The position numbers were made by a program, and so were the translations under genes. Below, piece after piece: positions 15,796-23,775 of a stretch of 64,000 bases of DNA. The stretch is from Spongiibacter taiwanensis (GTDB lineage: Bacteria > Pseudomonadota > Gammaproteobacteria > Pseudomonadales > Spongiibacteraceae), in the NCBI RefSeq assembly GCF_023702635.1, contig NZ_CP098455.1, positions 2,914,001 to 2,978,000 on the forward strand. The letters run 5' to 3'. The notes beneath the pieces are model-generated. The model worked only from the letters and a program-made list of their open reading frames with translations. It was not told the DNA's origin and made no database searches. How positions within the stretch are numbered: position 1 is the stretch's first letter; each line of letters begins with the position of its first letter.

Positions 15796-17372
15796 GCCAG
15801 CTCTATCGCGAGCGCCTGGCTTCCACGAGTGGCAGTACCGTCGAACTGGTGTTGCTGCACGGCTGGGCCAGTCACTGTGGCATTTGGCGGAGCTTGCTGC
15901 CGGGGCTGCGTGAGCATTTCAATATCACCCTGCTGGATCTGCCCGGCTATGGCGCGAGTGCGTCGCTTGCCGCCCCAGTCGACCCCGACACCCTGCTTGA
16001 GCAGGTGTTGCCTGAGCTGCCTCCATCAGCGCTTTATGTGGGGTGGTCCCTGGGCGGCATGTTGGCGACCTCGCTCGCTGACCGCTACCCGGACCGGGTG
16101 AATGGGGTCATTACCATTGGCAGCAATGCGGTGTTCGTGGCCAGACCGGATTGGCCCTGGGCCATGGCGCCGGAGACCTTCCAGCAATTTGCCGACAGCC
16201 TTGCCGGCAATGCCGGGCGCACTCTGAAGCGCTTTAATGCCTTGCAAGTATTGGGTGACAGCGCGGGCAAGCAGCTGTTGAAACGACTGGAGGGGCTGAA
16301 CCTAACGCAGGATGTCAGTCTTGATAATCTCAGTCGGGGGCTGGCTTGCCTCAACGGATTCGACAACCGCGCGGCATTGGCGCGATTGACGGTGCCGGTG
16401 TTGCACCTGCTCGGCGAGAAGGACGCTTTGGTTCCTGCCGCGGTGGCGGAGCAGCTTGCGCTGTCGGCGAATCAGCAGGTGCAGGTCATGCCCGGCAGTG
16501 GTCATCTTCCTTTTTTGTCCCAGCCTGATGAAGTGCTCAGTGCGGTATTAGCCTTTGCCGGTGAGCACGGATGGATCATGGCAGGCGCCCAGCGTCACAT
16601 CGACAAGCAACAGGTGGCCCGGGCCTTCAGCAAAGCCGCGGTCAGTTACGACAGCGTTGCCCAATTGCAGCGGCGGGTTGCCGATCATCTGCTTGCGGCG
16701 CTGCCGACGACCACTGGAACGGTGCTCGACCTGGGTTGCGGCACGGGCTACTGCTTGCGCGCGTTGCGTGAGCGGGCCAAACAACAGGTGCTCGCACTGG
16801 ATCTGGCTGCGGGGATGGTGAGCTATGCGGCCAGCGCGCGAGCCGGTCAGGCGAATTACTGGATTTGTGGCGACGCGGAAGATTTGCCCCTGGCTGACGA
16901 GAGTGTTGACCTGGTGTTTTCCAGTTTGTCGCTGCAGTGGTGCGAGAATTTTGCGGCGGTCTGCGCCGAGTTGCAGCGGGTGCTCAAACCCGGTGGTCAG
17001 GCCTTGCTGGCAACCCTCGGTCCGCAAACCCTGTTTGAATTGCGCCAGGCATGGCAGCAGGTTGATCAGTACACCCACGTGAACTCCTTTGCCGACCGGG
17101 AATATTTGCAAGCGGCGATAGACGGAAGTGGTTTGAACCTGTCATGGTGGCGGGAGGCGCTGGAGGTAGTGTCATACCGGCGGCTCGGTGAACTAACCCG
17201 GGAGCTGAAGAGCCTGGGCGCCCGCAACGTCAATGAGGGCCGCCCCGGCGGTCTTGCAGGGCGGCAGCGACTGCTCGCGTTAACTGAAGCCTATGAAGGC
17301 TTTCGCCAAACGGATGGCACCCTGCCGGCCAGCTATCAGGTGTGGTACCTGTGTCTGCACAAGTCGTGCTGA
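15792..17372 (+). CDS. bioHC: bifunctional BioHC: pimeloyl-ACP methyl ester esterase fused to malonyl-ACP O-methyltransferase
   Basis: One 526-aa protein carries both ends of the pimelate-shielding pathway. Residues 1-255 form the BioH alpha/beta hydrolase, with nucleophile Ser86 in GWSLGG, Asp211 in GEKDALVP and His238 in GSGHLP. Residues 268-526 form the BioC methyltransferase, with SAM motif [11 protein letters not shown] at 311-320. BioC methylates malonyl-ACP so that fatty acid synthesis can elongate it, and BioH removes the methyl group afterwards. The start is a GTG overlapping the bioF stop. Such BioH-BioC fusions are known from marine gammaproteobacteria such as Saccharophagus and Teredinibacter, which helps place the organism. 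Confidence 0.95.
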   Translation: MSQLYRERLASTSGSTVELVLLHGWASHCGIWRSLLPGLREHFNITLLDLPGYGASASLAAPVDPDTLLEQVLPELPPSALYVGWSLGGMLATSLADRYPDRVNGVITIGSNAVFVARPDWPWAMAPETFQQFADSLAGNAGRTLKRFNALQVLGDSAGKQLLKRLEGLNLTQDVSLDNLSRGLACLNGFDNRAALARLTVPVLHLLGEKDALVPAAVAEQLALSANQQVQVMPGSGHLPFLSQPDEVLSAVLAFAGEHGWIMAGAQRHIDKQQVARAFSKAAVSYDSVAQLQRRVADHLLAALPTTTGTVLDLGCGTGYCLRALRERAKQQVLALDLAAGMVSYAASARAGQANYWICGDAEDLPLADESVDLVFSSLSLQWCENFAAVCAELQRVLKPGGQALLATLGPQTLFELRQAWQQVDQYTHVNSFADREYLQAAIDGSGLNLSWWREALEVVSYRRLGELTRELKSLGARNVNEGRPGGLAGRQRLLALTEAYEGFRQTDGTLPASYQVWYLCLHKSC

Positions 17373-17407
17373 ACAGGAAACGGCAAAAACGAACGGCGAG
17401 AAAAGGA

Positions 17408-18112
17408 ATGGGCAAAACGTTTTTTGTTGCGGGAACCGATACGGATGCGGGCAAGACCCTGATTTCTTGTGGTCTGCTAACGGCAGCAAACAAGATGGGA
17501 CTTTCTACCTTGGCGCTCAAGCCGGTGGCCGCCGGGGCAGAGCCCGGGCCGGAAGGGCCGGTGAACGGCGATGCCATGTTACTGCTGCAAACCATGACAG
17601 AGAAGCTGCCCTACTCTCAGGTGAATCCGGTTTTGTTTCAGGCGCCCATCGCGCCGCACATTGCCGCCGCCCAAGAGGGGCGACGGTTGCAGGTCGCCCA
17701 GCTGGCAGGTTATGTTCGCGGCGCCTTGATGAAGCCCGCCGACTTGAAATTGATCGAAGGAGCAGGCGGCTGGCGTGTGCCACTGAACATGCACCAAACC
17801 ATGGCCAGCCTGGCTGTGGAGCTGGAATTGCCAGTGATTATGGTGGTGGGGATGAAGCTGGGCTGCCTTAACCACGCCCTGCTAACAGCGCAGGCAATAG
17901 CCAACGATGGACTTCGGCTTGCAGGCTGGGTAGCGAATCGTATTGATCCCAACATGGACTGTTTTGAAGAAAATATGCAAACCCTGGCTGAAATGCTGCG
18001 CGCGCCCTGCTTGGGTATTGTTCCCCACTTGGCGGACCCAAGGGATTTTAACAAGGTCGCAAGCTACCTCGATCTGGGCGCGCTGGGGCTATCGCCGAAA
18101 GACCCGGCGTAG
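17408..18112 (+). CDS. bioD: dethiobiotin synthetase
   Basis: ATP-dependent carboxylation of 7,8-diaminononanoate to dethiobiotin. The start is the ATG at 17408 with AAAAGGA just upstream (234 aa); the frame extends back into bioHC but without reason to start there. The P-loop GTDTDAGKT lies at residues 8-16, a KPVAAG block follows, and the LIEGAGGWRVPL motif is present near residue 115. It is the last gene of the bio operon, 35 bases after bioHC, and a large palindromic repeat follows within about 50 bases. Confidence 0.96.
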   Translation: MGKTFFVAGTDTDAGKTLISCGLLTAANKMGLSTLALKPVAAGAEPGPEGPVNGDAMLLLQTMTEKLPYSQVNPVLFQAPIAPHIAAAQEGRRLQVAQLAGYVRGALMKPADLKLIEGAGGWRVPLNMHQTMASLAVELELPVIMVVGMKLGCLNHALLTAQAIANDGLRLAGWVANRIDPNMDCFEENMQTLAEMLRAPCLGIVPHLADPRDFNKVASYLDLGALGLSPKDPA

Positions 18113-18162
18113 CGCAAACGCTTCCCTTTGTGTGCCTGGCTGGCGAACGGGGCTGGACCTGA

Positions 18163-18600
18163 ATGGTACTTACTTAAGCCTGTCATTCCCGCAAAGGCGC
18201 ACTACTGTCCGGAATAAATTGAGCCACACAGCTTGCAAGGACTAAATATCGTGGGCGGAAACAGCATCTGCCGGGGACGTGACTTGATTTAAGAAAGCCT
18301 CAAATATCGTCGTACCCGCGAACGCGGGTATCCAGTATGTTTGCTAACGTAGCTGGGTTTTCTGGATGCCCGCGTTCGCGAGCATGACGGCATAAAAGTC
18401 ATTCCGGATAGTAGTGCGCGAAGGCGGGGGTCCTGAAACGATAGCCCCCGGATATCGTCATACCCTAGAACGCGGGTATCCAGTATGTTTGCTAACGTAG
18501 CTGGATTTTCTGGATGCCCGCGTTCGCGAGCATGACGACACAAAAACTATTCCGGACAGTAGTGCGCCTTTGCGGGAAGGACAATCCGGACGATATTTGC
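18163..18600. repeat. large nested palindromic repeat after bioD
   Basis: A non-coding block built as hairpins within a hairpin. Outer arms 18187-18216 and 18548-18577 are perfect 30-bp reverse complements; weaker pairing continues outward (GGTACTTACTTAAGCC-like near 18163 against 18585-18600). Inside are two direct copies of a unit of about 115 bases (18304-18418 and 18452-18566, offset 148 bp). Each carries its own stem: CCCGCGAACGCGGG-type sequence, TATCCAG, then CTGGATGCCCGCGTTCGCG. No ORF or transposase is present. It resembles the dispersed palindromic repeats common in proteobacterial genomes and may also end bio operon transcription. Confidence 0.75.
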
Positions 18601-18730
18601 CTAAAGTAAGTGCCGTTCGGGCTGGACCTCATACTCTTCTCGGGTTAAAAACACGCGGTACGTCTTCTTTTTCCGCGACGCGGATTGTCGCGGCGGAAGG
18701 CCAATTCCATGATCTATTCGGAGAAACAGG

Positions 18731-19084
18731 ATGACTGAGAGCACGGTAGCGCAGGGTGGTGGCGGTGAGGGAACAGCCAAGATTGTCTACATTCTTTATC
18801 TGATTGGCATTGTGTTTGGCATTACCGGCATTATCGGTGTGGTGATTGCTTATGTGAATAAAGGGGACGCGCCAGAATGGTTGAAGTCCCACTATCAGTT
18901 TCAGATTCGTACCTTTTGGATAGGGGCGCTGTACATCGTGATTGGCGCGATGTTGTCGATGGCGATTGTGGGCTACCTACTGCTGCTGTTTTGGGTGGTG
19001 TGGTTGATAGTGCGCTGCGTGAAGGGCATTAAAGCGCTGGACACCAAACAGCCTCATCCCGACCCGACCGGGTGGCTGTTCTAA
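18731..19084 (+). CDS. DUF4870-type small integral membrane protein
   Basis: A 117-aa protein with three hydrophobic segments (about residues 18-40, 60-83 and 84-100) and a polar loop containing KSHYQFQIRTFW. That spacing and the HYQFQIRTFW-type motif are typical of the DUF4870/Tic20-like small membrane family of unknown function. The start is an ATG with GGAGAAACAGG upstream. It is separated from bioD by the repeat block and is convergent with the amphi-Trp gene 10 bases away. No function can be assigned. Confidence 0.75.
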   Translation: MTESTVAQGGGGEGTAKIVYILYLIGIVFGITGIIGVVIAYVNKGDAPEWLKSHYQFQIRTFWIGALYIVIGAMLSMAIVGYLLLLFWVVWLIVRCVKGIKALDTKQPHPDPTGWLF

Positions 19085-19094
19085 GCCCGCGGCT

Positions 19095-19361
19095 TTATTC
19101 AACGTTGAGGGTTTTTCCCTCTTTAGGACCGTCATCAGTTTGCCAGCTCACCCGGATGTCCAGCCGGTGACGGTTGTCCTCTTGGCTGGCACTGACTCTC
19201 AGTGTCAGCAGCCCTTCGGGGTGCAGCAGAATCTCGCCATCATCGTCGCTGAAACGCAGTTCGCCACGATTCAGTCCCTTGGTCAGCGCTTTTAAAATTC
19301 CCTGTACGGTATCGCGATCCTGCAGCGACTCATGGCGAAAACTTTTCTTTGATTCGCGCAT
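19095..19361 (-). CDS. amphi-Trp domain protein (GAK-associated)
   Basis: An 88-aa protein with the layout of the amphi-Trp domain: an amphipathic helix (DTVQGILKALTKGLNRG), a short strand (ELRFSDDDGEILLHP), two further alternating strands, and the RVSWQ ending with its conserved Trp. The domain's biochemical role is unknown; members are recorded next to the GAK system (ATP-grasp/kinase/CofD-like), which lies immediately upstream here on the same strand. The start ATG has GAGGAAGAGC upstream. It is 117 bases from the metallophosphoesterase and could be the last gene of that leftward run. Confidence 0.7.
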   Translation of the reverse strand: MRESKKSFRHESLQDRDTVQGILKALTKGLNRGELRFSDDDGEILLHPEGLLTLRVSASQEDNRHRLDIRVSWQTDDGPKEGKTLNVE

Positions 19362-19478
19362 TGCGCTCTTCCTCGATGGCTATTTCAGCAGCTACTTTTT
19401 TAGCAACTAATAGTGGGCTTTCCCCAACGGGTTTGGAAGGCTTGGTGTAGAATTTCTGAGCGACCCAACCCCCGCCAT

Positions 19479-20861
19479 CTAGTGCCAGGTCAGATAACTG
19501 GCCGGTTCGAGCACGCGGGTCGCATGGTGGTCATTGCTGATGCCAATCACCTTGCCGGAGGGGTGAATCAGGGTGAAGCCGACACCGAGGCCCGAGAGGC
19601 CTTCTTTAATGCGCGAGTTGCGATCCATGGTGATGTCACCTTCAATGTGCAACAGCCCCTGTCGCAACATCAACCGCTGGCCATTGGTCTGGTTGCGGTG
19701 GCCGTGCATGATGGCGTGAATGCCGAGTTTGTTGACCTTTTTTACCCCCTTTTTGCTGAGCGGCAAATCGGTCTTGCGATACTTGGTACGCAGGGTGTTA
19801 TTGACGGCGCCATAATAAAACGAAAACAGGTCGTCGCTGTGTTGTTTGCGAAACAACTTGTTGAGGTGGCGATGGCCTTTTTTCTTCAGCAGGTCAGCTA
19901 CGTTATCGTCCAGGCCTGCATGGATAAACAGGAAGGAGCCCGCCCGATAGCTGAGCTTCATCTTGCTGAAGAACCAGCTGAACTCGCCGCCAGGGGCAAA
20001 GAACAGGTCAACACAGCGCTGGGCGGTTGCGTAGACTTGGCGCAGGTCCAGACCCGCATCCCGGTAGGCCTGTTCGAAACTGTCGCGCTTCTTCGCCATG
20101 CCGGCAATTTCCTTGGCAATGGCTTCGTCGCTCAATTTGCCTCTTGCCGCGTCGGCAAATGCTTGCGGCCAGGTGTCGCGGGGCATCAGCCGCTGGCGAC
20201 AGGTTGCCTCATCCGGTATCGAATGTGGCAGGGGATTGCCGCTCAGGTAGACGTCAAACACTTCCTTGAGCAGGGGCACCACCTTGGGTCCCATGCGCAG
20301 AAAGAAATGCTCGCTGAGGACGGTGCGGGGGCGGACCAGGGTACGCAGACCCACCAGCAAGCGGATGTCGTGGTTGCCTGCCAGGAGTTTGACCTTGGCG
20401 CCGGTGTCGAGCAATTGACGAATTTTGCGCAGCAACGCCAAGTTGCTCGGCCCCTTGTCTAAACAGTCACCGCCGATCACGAAGCAGGCCTTCTTGCCGT
20501 AGTCGCTGAGGCGCAACTGCTGGCCGTCTTCCACAATGCCGCCAGAGGCGATCAGTGAGGCTGCAAAGGCATCGGCATCCGCGTGGGCGTCGGAAAAAAA
20601 CAGGACCGGTTGCTTGGGCCAGCGCCATTGCTTGAGAGCGTGGCCACTGCGCAGGGCGGTGGCGAGGGCAATGTCGTTTTCGTCAGATGCAGTATTGTCC
20701 AGCGCCCATTGTTCCATGCGGCGAAGGGCATGGTTGGGAAAGTAGCGCTGCAAAACGGCTTGCTGAGAGGGCGTGGTAGTGCCGAGCTCGGGGAGTCGAA
20801 TGGCGGGCTCTACCGCTGTCGGCATCGAGTCGCCGTAATATCGCGTGATAGTGTCCATCAT
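19479..20861 (-). CDS. calcineurin-like metallophosphoesterase
   Basis: A 460-aa phosphoesterase with all five metal motifs in order: FSDAHAD (about residue 88), GGDCLDKG, LAGNHDIR, a His in FIHAGLD, and MHGHR. This set binds two metals, as in serine/threonine or nucleotide phosphatases. The N-terminal 80 residues are extra to the domain and unrecognised. Two ATGs stand at the start (20861 and 20858) without a strong ribosome site. It lies downstream of the kinase genes of the GAK-type cluster on the same strand, so it may reverse a phosphorylation made there; that is inference from context. Confidence 0.85.
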   Translation of the reverse strand: MMDTITRYYGDSMPTAVEPAIRLPELGTTTPSQQAVLQRYFPNHALRRMEQWALDNTASDENDIALATALRSGHALKQWRWPKQPVLFFSDAHADADAFAASLIASGGIVEDGQQLRLSDYGKKACFVIGGDCLDKGPSNLALLRKIRQLLDTGAKVKLLAGNHDIRLLVGLRTLVRPRTVLSEHFFLRMGPKVVPLLKEVFDVYLSGNPLPHSIPDEATCRQRLMPRDTWPQAFADAARGKLSDEAIAKEIAGMAKKRDSFEQAYRDAGLDLRQVYATAQRCVDLFFAPGGEFSWFFSKMKLSYRAGSFLFIHAGLDDNVADLLKKKGHRHLNKLFRKQHSDDLFSFYYGAVNNTLRTKYRKTDLPLSKKGVKKVNKLGIHAIMHGHRNQTNGQRLMLRQGLLHIEGDITMDRNSRIKEGLSGLGVGFTLIHPSGKVIGISNDHHATRVLEPASYLTWH

Positions 20862-21062
20862 AGTGCCGGGTATCCTCGCCTCGCTATTCAGGCCGCCTGG
20901 TGTCTGGCAGTGCGTTGTCCGTTGGACAGTGCTGCGCGCTGTTTTCTCACTTCCTCTTTATATTTCATCTTTGTTGCAAATCGATGACGAACTCGCTGCA
21001 ACCGCCGATGTCGCCGGGCAAGGGCAAAGTATGTGGGTGATATGCGGAGGATGCGCGGTGTA

Positions 21063-21752
21063 TTAATCTGCGTGGGCTTCGCGGTGACGGATTTTCCAAT
21101 TGCCGCCGATGTGATGCCAATGATCGTCGATCCGTTCCAGAAAGACAGGTTGGGCGTGGTACATGCTCAATGTGGGGATATCCGACTCTGCCAGCGCGCC
21201 CATCACCGATGCCGCATGACGGATAGCGGCGCCGTGGCCCACAAATACTTTCAGTTGAGGGTCACTGCCAGTGTTGGTCATGGCCCCTTCAATATGGCTG
21301 GCAACCCGGTGTCCTGCGTCCATCAATGATTCTGCACCGGGCAGGGGCAGGCGGAAATGACTGTCGCTTTTCCAGTTATCGGGCAGTGGTGGGCAGCGCG
21401 GGTCGCTGGCCACCGCTTGCTGAATTTGGGTCGTGGTGAGATTGGCAGCGCTGCCCACATTGCGTTCCCATAGCGCATCAAATGACGCGGTGGTCACTGC
21501 GGTGCCCGTTAGCCGAGTCAACTCGTCGGCCAGAATCTGCGCAGTCTGCCAGGCGCGTAACAGGCTGGAGCAGTCAATTTGGTGCGCCAGCGTGAGCTGA
21601 TGTTCGGCGCAGAAATCCATTAGTTGCGGGGCTGCGGCCCGGGCCTGGGCTCGGCCTGTTTCGGTGAGCGGCCAGGGTTGCAGGGCACTGGGGGTATCGG
21701 CCTGTTGGTGATAGTCGCCGTGACGGAGCAGGGCGATGACAGTTCTCACCAT
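21063..21752 (-). CDS. histidine phosphatase family protein (phosphoglycerate-mutase-like)
   Basis: A phosphatase of the RHG superfamily (229 aa). The catalytic LLRHGDY motif lies at about residues 7-13, and a second catalytic His is present in VGHGAAIRH. The start is the ATG at 21752 with GGGAGCG upstream, 2 bases beyond the stop of the HprK-like kinase, so the two are coupled. The general SixA/GpmB-like fold removes phosphate from phosphohistidine or small phospho-compounds. Its place in a cluster with two kinases and an ATP-grasp enzyme suggests a regulatory or salvage dephosphorylation step. Confidence 0.85.
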   Translation of the reverse strand: MVRTVIALLRHGDYHQQADTPSALQPWPLTETGRAQARAAAPQLMDFCAEHQLTLAHQIDCSSLLRAWQTAQILADELTRLTGTAVTTASFDALWERNVGSAANLTTTQIQQAVASDPRCPPLPDNWKSDSHFRLPLPGAESLMDAGHRVASHIEGAMTNTGSDPQLKVFVGHGAAIRHAASVMGALAESDIPTLSMYHAQPVFLERIDDHWHHIGGNWKIRHREAHAD

Positions 21753-21754
21753 GC

Positions 21755-22891
21755 TTACGCTCCCACCAGCGAGGTGATGGCATCGGCGGCCTTGGCAAAG
21801 TCGGCTCTGCCGGTGATTTCGTAGCACGCCACCCCCTTGAGCGCAGCCAGGTACTTCTCGGGCTTGGGCCTAATATCACCATCGAGGAAATGGCCCTCGC
21901 TGTCTTGATAAAACGGGCCGGGGGATTTCATTACCGCGGGCAGCAGTTCCCGACGTTGGTTGAGATCAACCTGTGTAATCGTGGTCTCTGCATCGGCGGC
22001 ATGGTGCCAGTTCAGGATAAACAGGGCCTTTAACGGCGCGTTGTGTTGAATGCGACCTTCGCCGTAGCAGGCGGTGATGGGCACATCGTACTTTTCCTCC
22101 AGCTCCCACAGGGCCTGCTTGGGCAAATTGGTGAGGGCCTGCTGGCGTGCCGTTGGCAGCAGGCTGACCAGCCGAAGGTTGTTGAGCAGGGTGCCGGGAT
22201 TCACCCGAGGCAGCTTGGGCACCCCGGCAGCCTGGGCGCCATTGCCCTCGACCTTGATGAACAAACGGTCATTGCTGACAAAGCGGGTTCGCTCACCTTC
22301 CATCAGGGTCAGCATCAGGGTGGACTTGCCACCACCGGAAAGACCAGCCAGCGCAATCGCCTGGTTCTGATGGGCATCGAGCACGACCCCCGCCGCATGA
22401 CAGATCAGCCAGCCCTGCTGCTGCAGATAGTTCATGTACTGATTGTTGATGAAGTTGATCACCTGATTGTCATTCTTCAGGCAGGGCCCCACCACCAGGG
22501 CTTCGGTCGGTGATTGGAGAAAGACCATGCCGGTGCGCACTTTGCGCAGCAATCGGGTGTTGGGTGTCAGTGCCAGGTAGCTGTCCTTGCGGGATTGCTT
22601 GCCCGGCTCCCGCTTCCAGTCTTTGAAGGCCAGATCCAACTCCGGTGCTGGCGCCTCAATGGCGGTAATGGTGATGTTAACTAGCTGATCGTTTGCGTCG
22701 CTGGCAGGCGATGCTGCTGTTGATGGGGCTGTTAGATGCGCCATATAGTGCGCAATCTTTGCTAGCAGGTTTTCATTGTTACTGCGCAGCTCCAGCGTCA
22801 CACCGGCGATGTGAAACTGCACCGCTCGCGGAAGGGGTTGGCGCTCCCCCAGTAATTGATGACGAAGGCGCTCGACGTTGTCGGTGGTCAT
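21755..22891 (-). CDS. HprK-related kinase B (GAK system)
   Basis: A 378-aa protein related to HPr kinase/phosphorylase in its core. The P-loop is AGLSGGGKST at residues 182-191, and a downstream FVSNDRLF block resembles the HprK Asp-containing strand. Residues 1-170 are a distinct N-terminal domain. It is not a true HprK: the length, N-terminus and context differ. Such HprK_rel_B proteins are recorded with a RimK-like ATP-grasp enzyme and a CofD-like protein, both of which are neighbours here. The substrate is unknown. It overlaps the ATP-grasp gene by 4 bases (ATGA). Confidence 0.82.
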   Translation of the reverse strand: MTTDNVERLRHQLLGERQPLPRAVQFHIAGVTLELRSNNENLLAKIAHYMAHLTAPSTAASPASDANDQLVNITITAIEAPAPELDLAFKDWKREPGKQSRKDSYLALTPNTRLLRKVRTGMVFLQSPTEALVVGPCLKNDNQVINFINNQYMNYLQQQGWLICHAAGVVLDAHQNQAIALAGLSGGGKSTLMLTLMEGERTRFVSNDRLFIKVEGNGAQAAGVPKLPRVNPGTLLNNLRLVSLLPTARQQALTNLPKQALWELEEKYDVPITACYGEGRIQHNAPLKALFILNWHHAADAETTITQVDLNQRRELLPAVMKSPGPFYQDSEGHFLDGDIRPKPEKYLAALKGVACYEITGRADFAKAADAITSLVGA

Positions 22892-23775
22892 GAAAGTTGC
22901 TCCACCGCGTAATCCGCATAGCGGGCGGCGGCGTCGATGCCCGCACCCTCAAGCGCGCCCTTGAATCCCCCAAAGGCGGACACCTCGAATACCACCGGAC
23001 CGTTATCGGTTTCGGCGATGTCGACGGTGGTGAAGTCCATACGGAAAGCGGCCTGGGCTCGGCGTGCAATGTCGATCATATCCGCCGGTGCCTGGTAGCT
23101 CTCATAACGGCCGCCGCTGTGGATGGTGGTGTTCCAGCTGGAAGACTGGCTTACCCGGGCATAGGTGCCCAAATACTCGCCCCCCAGAAACACCAGCGCC
23201 AAGTCTCTGCCGGGTAAATTTAGGCGCTTTTGAATGTACATCACCGGGTTGGCGGCCATAAAGGCCCGCACTGCAGCGCTGATTTCCTCACTGGGTTGAT
23301 CAGTGTCGATGATGCACATGCCCCGGGCCTTGGTGGAGTAGAGGGGTTTAAACACGGCGCTGCCAAAGCGGTGAATGGCATCCAGGGCCTGGTCGATATC
23401 TTCGGTCACGCAGGTTTCCGGCATGGGGATCTGCTGGGCCTGTAGAGCCATGGTGCCAGACAGTCGGTTGATCAGCCGAGCCATGGAGTTCACCGGGCTG
23501 AACACGCGTACCCCGGCTGCTTCGGCGAGGCGCAGCATTTCCAGTCGGTCCAGGCTTTGGGGGCTGTACTGGGCGGTGATTTTCTTGACGATAATACCGT
23601 CGAGCTGGCACAGGTCCTGATCGCGATACAGCAGGCGGCCCTGCTGTAGATCCATGCTCAGCTCATGCATGTCGACCACCAGGCGAAATCCTGTGCGTTG
23701 CTCCAGGGCGTCTGCCAGCACTTCGGTTGACCACTTTCCGGGAATGCCGACAACGGCGATACGTGGCTTAGGCAA
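22888..23775 (-). CDS. GAK system ATP-grasp enzyme (RimK-like)
   Basis: A 295-aa ATP-grasp ligase distantly related to ribosomal protein S6 modification protein RimK. ATP-grasp elements visible are the VFKPLYSTKARGM segment (nucleotide-binding Lys and flexible loop), the MYIQKRL strand with the family's acidic/basic residues, and the metal-site ending VVFEVSAFGGFKG. Enzymes of this fold join a carboxylate to an amine via acyl phosphate, so ligation of an amino acid or peptide to a small molecule or protein is likely. It overlaps both neighbours (4 and 8 bases), so kinase, ligase and phosphatase are made together. The product is not known. Confidence 0.82.
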   Translation of the reverse strand: MPKPRIAVVGIPGKWSTEVLADALEQRTGFRLVVDMHELSMDLQQGRLLYRDQDLCQLDGIIVKKITAQYSPQSLDRLEMLRLAEAAGVRVFSPVNSMARLINRLSGTMALQAQQIPMPETCVTEDIDQALDAIHRFGSAVFKPLYSTKARGMCIIDTDQPSEEISAAVRAFMAANPVMYIQKRLNLPGRDLALVFLGGEYLGTYARVSQSSSWNTTIHSGGRYESYQAPADMIDIARRAQAAFRMDFTTVDIAETDNGPVVFEVSAFGGFKGALEGAGIDAAARYADYAVEQLS

